A DNA stretch of 64,000 nt, taken from assembly GCA_958299035.1 (NCBI GenBank), contig CATQJL010000316.1:4552674-4616673 (forward strand), read 5' to 3'. The notes under the pieces were generated by a model. It had not been told where the DNA came from, did not search any database, and saw only the letters and a list, made by a program, of their open reading frames with translations. Below are positions 21,279 through 34,636 of this stretch, one piece after another. Origin of the DNA: Cylicocyclus nassatus. Its lineage: Eukaryota > Nematoda > Chromadorea > Rhabditida > Strongylidae. Every line of letters starts with the position of its first letter. Positions within the stretch are counted from its first letter, which is position 1. Made by a program: the position numbers and the translations under genes.

Positions 21279-22246
21279 TTAGGTTGGTCCGAAAGTTCTT
21301 GCGCATCATTTTCAAAAATCATAACTTCCGTGCCACTTGATGGATTTCGTTAAAATTATATCTATTTGAAAGAGGAATCCATGCTCTTTACAGCTATTTC
21401 TTTGCCATGAATTACTTTGAGAAGCTTCGAGAGTTACAAGCAATTGAAGGAAATCAGTCAAAATTGACATTTTTCGAGCTGGGTCACGAAAAATTCTAGA
21501 AGTATTTTTATATGATAGAGAAAATTATGCTCATTACAATGGTACTTTTTCCATGAGTTGAAACGAAAAAGATCGAGAGTTAGGAACAAATAAAGAGAAT
21601 TTCTTCAGTTTGGTAATTTTTGAACATGGGTCAAAAAAGCCCAGAAACGTCACAGAAAAACGGAAAAGTCACAAACGTGGGACTGTGACATTCTCTTTCT
21701 ATCTGAGCAAGTTTCGAGCTAATCGAGAGCAATTTTGTTCTTCGTGATTTTTTCGGATTTTCAAGCCTGCATTTTCCACGAAAATCAAAATTGCTCTCGA
21801 TTAGCTCGAAACTTGCTCAGCTAGAATGAGAAGTTTACAAAACCCACGTTTATGACTTTTTCGTATTTTCCGTGACGTTTCTGGGCTTTTTTGAGCATGC
21901 TCAAAAATTGCAAAACTGAAGGAATTCTCTTCATTTGCTCCTAACTCCCGATCTTTTTCGTTTCAACTCATGGAAAAAGTACCATTGTAATGAGCATAAT
22001 TTTCTCTATCGTATAAAAATACTTCCAGAATTTTTCGTGACCCAGCTCGAAAAATGCCAATTTTGACTGATTTCCTTCAATTGCTTGTAACTCTCGAAGC
22101 TTCTCAAAGTAATTCATGGCAAAGGAACAGCTGTAAAGAGCATGGATTCCTCTTTCAAATAGATATAATTTTAACGAAATCCATCAAGTGGCAGGGAAGT
22201 TATGATTGTTTAAAAATGATGCGCAAGAACTTTCGGACCAACCTAA
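21279..22246. mobile_element. long-hairpin MITE, 968 bp
   Basis: Ends TTAGGTTGGTCCGAAAGTTC. The arms share CAGAAACGTCAC, GAGCATGCTCAAAA-type and GATCTTTTTCGTTTC motifs with the element at 22999-23849, so these two form one family. Confidence 0.9.
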
Positions 22247-22258
22247 TATATATATATA

Positions 22259-22994
22259 TTAGGTTGGTCCGAAAGTTCGTTCGCACCAATTTCAAAAAAT
22301 CATAACTTCCTTCCCTCGCAGTGATTTTGCGCAGTTCAAATTTTATTAGAAAGCGTAAAGCATGTACTTTCAAATAGTCTCCTGGAGACTTTCCAGCATG
22401 TTCAGATTGCAGAGATAAAAATGAAAGAACGAAAACATCCGAAATTCGGAATTTTTGAGAAACAATTCCAAAAATCTAGAAACTGCGCGATAAAATCCAG
22501 AAAAGCCATTATCCTAATTTTTCTTATATTTGATTACTAACTGAGTTAAGTTTGTGCTGATCGAGCTCTTCTTTCAAAAGTTATGATTTTTTGAAAAAAA
22601 ATGCCGAAAAATCAATTTCTTAGGAATTCTTAGGAAAGTGGTTTTTCGGCATTTTTTTTCAAAAAATCATAACTTTTGAAAGAAGAGTTCGATCAGCACA
22701 AGCTTAACTCAGTTAGTAATCAAATGTAAGAAAAATTAGGATAATGGCTTTTCTGGATTTTATCGCGCAGTTTCTAGATTTTTAGAATTTTTTCTCAAAA
22801 ATTCCGAATTTCGGATGCTCTCGTTCTTTCATTTTTATCTCTGCAATCTGAACATGCTGGAAAGTCTCCAAAGGACTATTGGAAACTACATGCTTTACGC
22901 TTTCAAAAAAAATTTACACTGCGCAAAATTGTTATAATGCAAAGAAGTTATGATTTTTTGAAAATGGTGCGAACGAACTTTCGGACCAACCTAA
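22259..22994. mobile_element. long-hairpin MITE, 736 bp
   Basis: Same family as 23854-24592 and 32821-33555: CGTTCGCACC next to the end, ATGCCGAAAAATCA near the centre and an AGGAATTCTTAGG centre. The arms pair along almost the full length. Confidence 0.9.
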
Positions 22995-22998
22995 TATA

Positions 22999-23849
22999 TT
23001 AGGTGGGTCACAAAGTTCGTTCGCCAGATTTTTAAAAGACCATAACTTCCTTGCCACTCGATGGATTCTCTCGATTTTAATTCCATTTGAAAGAGGAATG
23101 CTTTTTCTTTACAGCAGTACCTTTGCCATGATTTGTTATTAGAAAGTTCGAGAGCTATAGGCAATTGAAGGAAATCAGTCAAAATCGGCATCTTTCAAGC
23201 TGGATCACGAAAAAATTCTGCAAGAATTTATTTGATAGAGAAAATTTTGCACATTACAGTGGTACCTTTTCCATGAATTGAAACGAAAAAGATCGAAAGT
23301 TATAAGCAAATAAACAGAATTACTTCAATTTTGAAGTTTTGAAGCATGCTCAAAATAGCCCAGAAACGTCACAAAAAAGGCGGGAAAGCTATGAACATGG
23401 GTTTTGTGACCTTTTCTTTCTAGCTGAATAAAAATCGTACCAATCGAGAGCAATTTTGATTTTCGTAATACTTCCGGATTTTCGGGCCTGTGTTTTTCAC
23501 GAAAATTAAAATCGCGCTCTATTCCTACTATTTTCGCTCAGCTAGAAAGAGGAGGCCACAAAACCCATGTTCATAGATTTCCCGTCTTTTTTGTGACGTT
23601 TTTGGGCTATTTTGAGCATGCTCAAAATTGCAAAATTTGAGTAATTCTGTTTATTTGCTTATAACCCTCGATCTTTTTCGTTTTTATTCGTGGAAGAGGT
23701 GCTATAGTAAAGAGCATAATTTTCTCTATCGAACTGTAAAGATAAAGGTTTTCTCTTTCAGAAGAAAGTAAAGCTGTGAAAATTCACCGAGTCGCAAGGA
23801 AGTTGTGATTTTTTGAAAATTTGGCGAACGAACTTTGTGACCCACCTAA
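22999..23849. mobile_element. long-hairpin MITE with variant ends (TTAGGTGGGTCACAAAG), 851 bp
   Basis: Only TATA separates it from each neighbour. Both ends carry the same variant GTGGGTCAC in place of GTTGGTCC, showing that the two ends evolved together. Confidence 0.9.
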
Positions 23850-23853
23850 TATA

Positions 23854-25743
<1,890 letters not shown>

Positions 25744-25761
25744 TATATATATATGTATATT

Positions 25762-26490
25762 TCAGGTATTTTTACGTAATTCTAAAAGTAATTTAATTTG
25801 TTGTTCTTTTAGTAGATTATATTTATAAAGTATAAATTCATTTCTTTTCAAACATTTGAATATACTAGATATAATTGTAGTAATATCATATCCGTTTTTA
25901 ATGGATGTATATTTGAGTTGTAATATTCGGACTAGAAAGTCTTCAAAGAGTGAACATGTATGTGCTATTCTCAATGTTTCCGTGTATATTATCGCTCTTT
26001 TGATATTGTTAGATAAGGAAGAAGTAGAATGAATGAATCTTTTGACTGGAAAATTGAAAGCATCAGTTTTGTTGTATAATTTAGTTGTTAATTTATCTTT
26101 ATATGAGATAATGGTTAGGTCTAAATAGTTGCATGTGCATTCGTTGTCGTTTGTTGTTTCAATTTGGAGTTAATCATAAATTTCTTTAATCCATTTTTGT
26201 ACTATATCATTATCTGCATTGTGTACTACTAATAAATCATCCATATATCTATAAGGAATCATATTTTGTTTATATTTTAGTCTTTGTATTGAATATTTAT
26301 ATTCATACCATGATAAAGTGAGATCTGCTAAAATAGGACTAAAGTTACCTCCTTGAGGTACTCCAGTTTTTTGTTTAAGAATGTATATACCAAATTTACA
26401 AAAGCTGTTGTTTATAATGTAGTCGATTAAATAAATTAGGTCAATTATTGTGTAATATTTTGTATATGTACTGTATATTTTGTATAGTAC
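25762..26490 (-). pseudogene. PLE part 3: reverse transcriptase palm (YMDD) and thumb
   Basis: Starts at the LINE 5' junction. QKTGVPQGGNFSPILADL (near 26340) is motif B and YRYMDDLLV (near 26235) is motif C with both catalytic aspartates. TAA at 26172-26174 interrupts it just after. Beyond the stop the same frame continues with a thumb-like CNYLDLTIISYKDKL (near 26120) to about 25762. The 3' end touches the MITE at 25743. Confidence 0.85.
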
Positions 26491-26549
26491 TCGTAATTCC
26501 GAGACGGACTTCTTCACACCCACTCCCGTTTATCACCATTGCCTCTCGA

Positions 26550-28131
26550 GTGTTTTTTTTCACCTCCTATGATGTTTTGAGGTATCTGATCAAACTTAGA
26601 CCTTCTTTCACTGAAGCCTATGACGGGATACCGCAGATTCTTTTCAAGAAATGTGCATCATCTCTTTGCGTCCCACTCGCACACATATTCAACATATCTA
26701 TGATGTTAGGCGAGGTTCCACAGATATGGAAAGAAGCGTTAGTAACGGCAACTCCCAAAGTTCCTAATGCGTCTTTTCTGACTGATTTTCGCCCCATCAG
26801 TTTGACTCCAACAGCAGTAAAGGTAATGGAGAAGGTTCTGCGGGATAAGCTACTTACATGGCTTGAAAAAACCAAAACTATTCCACCCAGTCAGCATGGT
26901 TTCATGGCAGGGTCTTCCACAGCCACCAACCTTGCTGACTCAGTTTTTGATTGGACTCTAGCTTTGAACAGAGGTGAATCAGTAGACATTGTTTATATAG
27001 ACCTTTCGAAAGCATTTGATCGAGTTGATCATAAGAAGCTTGTGTGGAAACTGGAGCGAATCGGTGTGAGTGGTAACCTTTTGAAATGGTTTGAATCGTA
27101 TCTGTGTAATAGAGCCATGACAGTCAAGGTAGGGCACTATTGCTCGGATAGACAAGCTTGTGTTAGTGGTGTTCCACAAGGAGCAGTTCTTTCTCCATTA
27201 CTTTTTCTGGTTTATACCGCTGATCTCCCGTCGATCTTGAGAACATCCGAGCATAGAGCATATAAAAATTCAAATGTATGCGGACGATATTAAGATCTAC
27301 GGGAGCTATAGCGCGAAAAATCGTGATGAAGTTAGATCTGCAATAGAGCATTCCCTGGAAAGAATGATAGAGTGGGCATCATTCTCTGGCATCCTAGTAA
27401 ATTTGAATAAATGTTTTGTCATGCATTTAGGTGATAACGAGAATCCTGTTTATGAGATAAGTGGAACGGTGTTGAAGAACTGTTTCATTGCTAAGGACTT
27501 AGGAGTTCTAATAGATAATGACTTGAAGTTCTCGCATCACATTGACAACGTAGTTAATAGAGCATACTCAGTTCTTTTTTCTATCCTCCGATCTGTTCAT
27601 ACCGACAACCCATTGATATTGAACCGTTTATATAAAGCGTACGTTTTGCCTCACCTCGAATACTGTTCTGTGATATGGAATCCTTTTTCAAAAAGAGACA
27701 TTTTGAGGTTAGAAAAAGTTCAACAAACATTTACTCGCATTTTGTTTCTAAGATGTCGTAAAAGATTAGCTTTCGATGAAATGCCTAAATATGAAGAACG
27801 CCTTAAGTCTTTGGCAATGAAGAGTCTGGAGTTTAGACGAACTTATCTAGATCTTATTTTCGCTTTTCGCCTCCTTCGTAAGGAAATTAGGCTTAGCGCA
27901 AGTAAGTACTGGATTTTCAGACCTAGTAGTAGGACGGGTGGGTTTAACATTCATTACCCACGTATTTATAGGAAACGCTTTCTACGAACATTCAATACTC
28001 TTTTTTACAGAACACCTAGATGGCTTAGCAGGCTTCCACTTTCGACGTTATCATCTGTTGAATCAGCTGCTTTTAAACGTAGATTAGCGCAAGTTGACCT
28101 ATTACAAGTTAAGGGTTTTCATAACTACTGA
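26550..28131 (+). pseudogene. LINE reverse transcriptase, frameshifted
   Basis: The first frame (to about 27262) has FRPISLTPTAVKVMEKVL, YIDLSKAFDRVDHKKL (motif A), SGVPQGAVLSPLLFLVY (motif B). The second frame (from 27274) begins MYADDIKIYG (motif C, YADD) and continues with the CR1/Jockey C-terminal region (RLEKVQQTFTRILF). The shift lies between about 27250 and 27270, between motifs B and C, so the copy is inactive. The two frames are otherwise open for about 235 and 285 codons, so decay is slight. Confidence 0.9.
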
Positions 28132-28437
28132 AACTATTTTCGCTTCCCGGTTTTTTTTTCAGGAATGTCGCGTCCCTTTTTTCTGTCGTCCTCCAACACG
28201 ACACATAATTCCACATAGTTTTTTGTTTGTTTGTAAAGTGTGGTGTTACTAACATTTGATATATATCATTATTTACGTTTTAGTTTTTTTCCTGTCACTA
28301 ACCCCAATTTTCTGGCCGACCACACACCGCTAGGTTCATCGTCCTGAAATTGACTTGAGAGTTTTCTTGGAGAACTTGACGTTCATGGACCACATGCTCC
28401 ATGTCTGAGGGAAATTGCTTCATACATACATACATAT

Positions 28438-28715
28438 CCTCGATATCATCCCATATGTCTTCCCTCAGCATGACGTGGATTACGTGGCTTGATGAGGCGC
28501 CGCCTCGCCTCGGACTCGCGCCACGTTGCGAGCGCATCGTTTGGCGCGACGTGGCACTCAACATAATGTGGCGCAGGCTTTTCCACGTTCTTCTTGTTGC
28601 CACATCACGCCGAAGATGCGCACGCAACGTGGCGCAAGCCCGAGGCGAGGCGGCGCCTCATCAAGCCACGTAATCCACGTCATGTTGAGGGAAGACATAT
28701 GGGATGATATTGAGG
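28438..28715. mobile_element. small foldback (GC-rich inverted repeat) in the LINE 3' UTR
   Basis: Arms of about 85-90 bp begin CCTCGATATCATCCCATATG and reach GAGGCGCCGCCTCGCC before the loop, with few mismatches. The flanks on both sides are TACATACATAC-like, suggesting a target duplication whose exact length cannot be fixed. Much more GC-rich than the surroundings, so probably a separate MITE rather than LINE sequence. Confidence 0.65.
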
Positions 28716-28847
28716 GTACATACATACGCGTCTGGCTTTTCCCCTGCTACTGTACTGGGTGTGTGGTCGATTGGTTATCTGCTGTGTTTTCTGCTCTTTT
28801 TTGGCGCACTTCTAAGTGCATTTAAATAAAATAAATAAAATAAATAT

Positions 28848-29456
28848 GGTTTTATATTTGTTATATCATTTGTGTAGTAGATTTTGTTGTTTTTATTTAT
28901 TATGTAGTTCTTATCAGCATTTTTGAAACATAATTTCAAAAGTTCTTTCATATTAGTCTTTATAATGTTATGTGGAAGGCTGGTGAACATGTTTGTAAAA
29001 TCAGCAGAGTATAGTTTTTTATTTTTCATATCAATGTTTGTAATAATGTTACTTATATTTATATTGTCTATAGACCAGTATCCAATAAAGTTGTGATTTC
29101 TATTTTTTATAGATTGAACATATTTTTTAAAATGTCTTTTGATAAATTTAAAAATAGTATTCAATTCAATTGCTAAGGGTTTAATACTGCTGTGTGTTGC
29201 TCCTGTATGAATCTAAATTTTACTGGAGACTTATGTAATTTGGGTAAGCAATATATGTGTGGTATGTTATTAACTTCTTGCGTAGAAAGTTTATTGTTTA
29301 TACAAAAAATTTTGTGTCTGTTAATGATAATATTGGGTTCTTCATTTTCGTATAAGTCATATGTTTCATTAGAGTCAAATTCGAATTTTTGTAAGTGTTG
29401 TGAATATTTGATGCCAAGTTCTTTCATAATCATGTTTATATATAATTTTATACATA
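28848..29456 (-). pseudogene. PLE part 2: reverse transcriptase fingers and motif A
   Basis: IPHIYCLPKLHKSPVKFRFI (29204-29263) is the PLE PxxHK box. After a one-base shift near 29207 the frame continues as GATHSSIKPLAIELN and reaches SADFTNMFTSLPHNII (near 28980), which carries the motif A catalytic Asp. The block ends at the 3' tail of the inserted LINE (28847). Confidence 0.85.
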
Positions 29457-30116
29457 TTAGGTTGTCCCGAAAGTTTTGTCGGTTTTTTCAACCTATCATA
29501 AAAACGCGTAGAACGAAGATAGAGAAACGCTCTAAGCACTATCCGATGCATCTTTTCCTTCTCTTTCTAAGTGTTATGCTTTCGCGCCAATTAATCTTTT
29601 GCTCACTGAAATAAACGCCGAAATTTCGAACCCATGGTTTTTACTATGTCCAAGTTTGGCAATTTTTCACAATTTTTATTTTTGACTTTCGGAAAAGCTT
29701 TGGCAACATTTAGATAGAGCAAACAAAGGGCAATATAATGCAATTTTTTGGCATCTATAGCCAGCCTTGAAAATTTTTTAGAATTATTAGGTTGTCCCGA
29801 AAGTTTTGTCGGTTTTTTCAACCTATCATAAAAACGCGTAGAACGAAGATAGAGAAACGCTCTAAGCACTATCCGATGCATCTTTTCCTTCTCTTTCTAA
29901 GTGTTATGCTTTCGCGCCAATTAATCTTTTGCTCACTGAAATAAACGCCGAAATTTCGAACCCATGGTTTTTACTATGTCCAAGTTTGGCAATTTTTCAC
30001 AATTTTTATTTTTGACTTTCGGAAAAGCTTTGGCAACATTTAGATAGAGCAAACAAAGGGCAATATAATGCAATTTTTTGGCATCTATAGCCAGCCTTGA
30101 AAATTTTTTAGAATTA
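29457..30116 (+). repeat. direct tandem duplication, 2 x 330 bp
   Basis: Both units start with the complete MITE terminus and run to GAATTATT. No mismatch was noticed by eye. Either a very recent duplication or an assembly artefact. Confidence 0.85.
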
Positions 30117-30803
30117 TTTTTCTGATGCTATCAAATTCCACTTTTGGTGATGCCAAAAGCCAGAGATCATCGGCGCACAACTAAGGTGCTATTCGATGCG
30201 GCTTTTCCTTCTCTTTCTAGTGAGTGTATTTTCTCTCTAATTTGCGGTGTCTTTGGCGATAAAATTTTCATAATTCTTGAATTTGACCCCACCCCAGCGT
30301 GTACACGTAAAATGCAAAATCTTATATTTCGAAGCGGTAAACGCTCATTTGCTTCGTAAAAATAGTGAGTAATAGTAATTGGTTTTTGAAAGCTTCAAAA
30401 TCCGATGATTTGTTAGTGATCGAGGCGTTTTTGTATTTTGGAACTTCGCAAAAGTGAAGAATTTTGAAAAAATTATCTTTAAAAATATTGAAAAGCCAGC
30501 TAGATATGCCAAATAATTGCATTGCATTGCCCTTTGCTTACTCTATTTGAGGGCTATCAAAGTTTTTATAAAAGTTGAAAATGAAGACTGTGAAAAATTG
30601 TCAAACTTGGACATAGTAAAAACCATGAGTTCGAAATTTCGGCGTTTATCTCAGTGAGCAAAAGCTTATTCGGCATGTGGGCTTGACAGTTGGAAAGAGG
30701 AGGAAAATGTGCGTCGGGTAGTGCTTAGAGCGTTTCCCTATCTTCGTTCTACGCGTTTTTATGATAGGTTGAAAAAACCGACAAAACTTTCGGGACAACC
30801 TAA
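29457..30803. mobile_element. long-hairpin MITE inserted in the PLE, with duplicated left end
   Basis: Ends TTAGGTTGTCCCGAAAGTTT and complement, flanked by TA. The arms pair over 200 bp or more (AAAAACGCGTAGAACGAAGA against its complement near 30745). The first 330 bp occur twice in direct order, at 29457 and 29787, apparently without difference. No coding capacity. Confidence 0.9.
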
Positions 30804-32324
30804 TATAATGCCATAATTGTTGTTTGCTTTATCTAGTGGACATATGATAAAATTATTTTTGAGATTTTTGAGATAACTACAATTGAAATTATAAGGTATA
30901 GCACCTTTTAATTTTTCTCTATATAGTAAAGGTTTCAGTTTATGAAAAAATGTTTTCTTTAGGTAACTTTTTATGTTTAAGTTTTTTTCATAGTTAAGTT
31001 TGAATTTTGTTATGTAGGTATCCATTATTATTTGAACCACATTGTATATCCAATTTACGATTTCTTTTTTGTTAATTTTTTTCTGTATTATATATTTTGT
31101 GCCTTTTTCCATAATGGATCTCAAGTATTTATCTTGAATAATATTTAAGTCTCCAGTAACTATGTGTTCATGTTGTTTGTCTATGTAGTTCTTCATAGAA
31201 GGTTCACTACATTTACAATTTCTAGAGAGGATTTGTAATATTTGTTTATTATTTAATTTGTTCAAAATACTATTATAATTGAAAATTTTTTGAGATATTG
31301 GTGGTTCATATGTGTATATTAATCTGCAGGGTATGTAATTATCACAATTGTTTTTCAATATATTAGTAATGAAATTGTTATTTATGATTTTGTTCAAGTT
31401 TACTTGGTCTAATATGTTATGTATATAGTTAATTTTGATGTTAAAACATTTTTTGACTTCTTTCTTTGCATTGTTGTTGCTTTGAAATTTACACAAAATA
31501 CTTAGTATTATTATACGGTTATCTGTATTTATTTGTTTGAGAAATTCTAGATTAAAGCAAGCTCTTATAATTTGTTTGATGAAGTTTAACTTTAAAGAAC
31601 AAATATAATTAAAGATTTCGGTATGTGATTTGGTTATATTTATTTTGTGTAAAAATGTTTCGATTGTTTCATGATTTTTATTTTTATGTCGATATTTACT
31701 ACGTATTCTATCTTTTATGATACTTAAACTGTAATGTGGATGATTATTGTTATGAATAAGAGAATTTGTTATTTCTGATATATTTCCATACCCTTCGATA
31801 CTATCATTAAATCCAAAAGGATGAGCTGTATTTAGTAGTTTTATCCAAAATAATTCTTTATAAATAAGAGTATTTTTATCTTCGTTATCTATGTTGTCTA
31901 AAATGTTTATTTGTATATTTTTATTGTGGCAAGTATGTTCAAAATGATCGTAGAAGTAATTATTTATGTCGTTTTTGTTGATGTGGTAAATATGTTCTTT
32001 GATTCTGTTTTTAAGTTGTCTAGTAGTTATACCAACATATTGTTTTTTACATTCTTCGCAGGTAATGCAGTAAACCACGTTTTTACTTGTACATGCTAAT
32101 TCTTTGTTGCAAAAAGTAAATATTTTTAAGCCTGTTGAACTGCTAATAATGTGTGGTTGATTATTTATATATTTACATATACAAAATTTAGAAGAACATG
32201 TTGTTGTAATATTATTATTACCGAAGTTATCTAAAATATAATTATTGTTTACCTTACTTTTGTGAAATTTTGTTAATTTGAAGTAGTTGTGTACGTCGTA
32301 AGCTACAGTTTTTTTGAACCCAGT
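30804..32324 (-). pseudogene. PLE part 1: Cys cluster, GIY-YIG endonuclease and RT N-terminal linker
   Basis: Open from the stop at 32325-32327 to the MITE. No in-frame ATG lies upstream of the nuclease, so the start is lost or non-canonical. A CX4CXC cluster (TCSSKFCICKY, about 32172-32200) precedes the GIY-YIG core, where VVYCITCEECKKQYVG (32031-32078) gives the YCIT...YVG pair, followed by TRQLKNRIKEH. About 270 residues later HEHIVTGDLNIIQDKYLR (near 31150) and FIICPLDKANN (near 30830) match the region before RT motif 1 in this class. GIY-YIG nicks target DNA for target-primed reverse transcription. The frame runs straight into the MITE end and is broken there. Confidence 0.85.
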
Positions 32325-32327
32325 CTA

Positions 32328-32640
32328 TACACTACCCCAGTGGTAGGTTCTTACCCTGGGGAGTGGGGAGAATATGATTTTGCAGGACTGCTGCAAGGTT
32401 CACGACAGACCTTTTTATGTTTGATAAATGCGTGGTTTGAATTTATAAGTGAATAAACGAGATCCATGGAGTCGCAGGAGAAGTATCCCCCTAGTCCCTC
32501 TCCCACTTGTATTACCCATTATGGAATCTCCCTATTTTTTATAAAACAAGAGGTATGGCCCTCTTCTCAAAGAGTGATTATGAATTTGACTAACTATAAT
32601 CTTACGACTAAAATAGAACTTAAACTAAACTTACCTATAA
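32328..32640. other. flank between PLE and tandem repeat
   Basis: Contains a small inverted repeat (CTACCCCAGTGGTAGG near 32331-32348, then CCTGGGG). No gene recognised. May be the 5' untranslated part of the PLE. Confidence 0.4.
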
Positions 32641-34560
32641 CTACAAGACGGTAAAGTTACCTAGAAAAATGAAAAAAATATTTAATTAAGTTGTTTTTTT
32701 AGTAATAGAGTAGTAAGGTAAACAATATAATTATAAGGAATTATGTGTAAATTTAGTTTTATTCAAATGTTCTTTGGATATAGCAAGTATTGTTGATTTA
32801 TACCGAGTATGTAATATATATTAGGTTGAACCGAAAGTTCGTTCGCATCATTTTCAAAAAATCATAACTTCTTTCCGTCACGACGATTTTGCGCAATTCA
32901 AGTTTTGTTAGAAAGGGTAAAGCATGAAGTTTCCAAAAGTCCCATAAAGACATTACAGCATGTTCAGATTGCAGAGATAAAAATAAAAGAACGAAGACAT
33001 CCGAAATTCGGAATTTTTGAGAAACAATTCCAAAAATATAGAAACTGCGCGATAAAATCCATAAAAGCCATTATCCTGATATTTCTTATATTCGATTACT
33101 AACTGAGTTAAGTTTGTGCTGATCGAGCTCTTCTTCCAAAAGTTATGATTTTTTGAAAAAAAATGCCGAAAAATCAATTTCTTAGGAATTCTTAGGAAAG
33201 TGATTTTTCGGAATTTTTTTCAAAAAATCATAACTTTTGAAAGAAGAGCTAGATCAGCACGAACTTAACTCAGTTAGTAATCAAATACAAGAAAAATTAG
33301 GATAATGGCTTTTATGGATTTTATCGCGCAGTTTCTATATTTTTGGAATTGTTTCTCAAAAATTCCGAATTTCGGATGTTTTCGTTCTTTCATTTTTATC
33401 TCTGCAATATGAACATGCTAGAAAGTCGCCAGGTGACTATTAGAAACTACATGCTTTACGCTTTCGAATAAATCTCAAACTGCGCAAAATCGTCGTGACG
33501 GAAAGAAGTTATGATTTTTTGAAAATGGTGCGAACGAACTTTCGGTTCAACCTAATATGTCAATCAATCATCTAACCTAATATGTTAGAAATGAAATGTT
33601 GTTTGCAAAAATTCAATGTTTTGTTTAAGTATCAATTTTACGGTAAGTTACATTTATTATTTTCAACTATTCTACCGGTTACGTTTTTTTTGAAGCTGGG
33701 TATATGTTAAAAGCAAGACATGGGATTATATGTAGTGGTGTGTGTATTCTGTACATCAAAAGTTTTATATGAAGTTCTTGAGAGACGTTCTTTTTATATT
33801 GGTAGTGTGAAGCTTTAATCTGATCTTGACTTGCTCTAACATTCCATGTACATCTTAAATTCTTATAAAAGTTGTTTGACTTAGGGAAGCTACCGCAGGG
33901 TGTGTAGTTTGTGGCGATGATTTTACATGGCGTATCACGGTTGTAGGAATAGTTATATAGCGGAATTCCTTTATTCATAATATATATTAGAAATGTAATT
34001 ACTAACTTGATTGGGAGAATCAGTCATGACTTAGCATTTGATGAAAAAGGTAAAATATAGACCTTGTGTATAGTTAGGGTTATTATCCTAACTTATTTAA
34101 TGATAATTAGAAAGGTTATGTTATATATGTATATGAAATTTATGTGTAGATTTAGTCTTATTCAAATGTTCCTTGAATGTAAGCAAGTATTTTTGATTTT
34201 CACCGTGTGTGTAATGCATAAATTAGAAATGAATTGTTGTTTATGAAATCCAATGTTTAGTTTGGATATCAATTTTATGGTAAGTTTTATTTTATTGATT
34301 TGAACTGATCTACCGGTTATGTATTCCCCCAAGGTGGGTATTCGCCATAATCAAGATGAAAGACCATCCGCAGAAGTGCGTGCAAAACTCAGTCTGTACA
34401 TCGACAGTCCACGTGAATCCACATGAATTCGTACTTTCCACACCCGATGTATTAACCAGCCATAAGCGGGTGATTCAGTTGTAGTGACTTAGCACTTGAT
34501 GGAAAGGTAAAACATATATTCGTGTAAATAGTTAGGGTTATTATCCTAACGTATATGTTC
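32640..34560. repeat. diverged tandem repeat, two units, first one with a MITE and an extra insert
   Basis: Blocks that match in order: about 32735-32820 with 34130-34215; 33585-33690 with 34215-34325 (shared TTAGAAATGAA, TATCAATTTTA, CTACCGGTTA); and 34020-34085 with 34475-34540 (shared GACTTAGCA, TTAGGGTTATTATCCTAAC). Unit 1 is enlarged by the MITE at 32821-33555 and by about 300 bp at 33700-34000 that contains a 99-codon minus ORF without known motifs. It lies upstream of the PLE reading direction, so it could be PLE long-repeat (pLTR) DNA. That is inference. Confidence 0.6.
32821..33555. mobile_element. long-hairpin MITE, TTAGGTTGAACCGAAAG ends, 735 bp
   Basis: Same family as 22259-22994 and 23854-24592 (GTTCGTTCGCA, CGGAATTTTTGAGAAACAA, central AGGAATTCTTAGG), flanked by TA. 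Nested in the first unit of the tandem repeat. Confidence 0.9.
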
Positions 34561-34636
34561 CATCCTTCAGATTCTTTGCTTATTTGAGTACATACATAAC
34601 TTAAGTGATGGGTAATTTGTTATGATTTGTATCTAG

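Larger units (their letters stand above)
26490..28847 (+). mobile_element. 5'-truncated non-LTR retrotransposon (CR1/Jockey-type LINE)
   Basis: Inserted into the PLE in the opposite orientation. It begins within the RT domain, lacks the endonuclease and ends in an A-rich AAATAAAATAAATAAAATAAA-type tail (28826-28847). 5' truncation and a simple A-rich 3' tail are typical of target-primed integration. A target duplication was not clear. The 3' UTR (28132-28825) contains an inverted-repeat insertion at 28438-28715. Confidence 0.85.
25762..32327 (-). mobile_element. Penelope-like retroelement with N-terminal GIY-YIG (Naiad-like), split by later insertions
   Basis: Read on the minus strand, three blocks form one polypeptide: 32324-30804 (Cys cluster, GIY-YIG, linker), 29456-28848 (RT fingers and motif A) and about 26490-25762 (RT motifs B and C, thumb). 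They are separated by a hairpin MITE (29457-30803) and a truncated LINE (about 26490-28847). The nuclease lies before the RT, the permuted order described for Naiad/Chlamys Penelope-like elements and opposite to classic Penelope. Decay includes a frameshift near 29207 and a stop at 26172. Base composition is very AT-rich, unlike the LINE. Confidence 0.85.

Noticed and set aside
32300..34560. Hammerhead ribozyme expected in a PLE long repeat
   Set aside because: No CTGATGA...GAAA core was found by eye on either strand.
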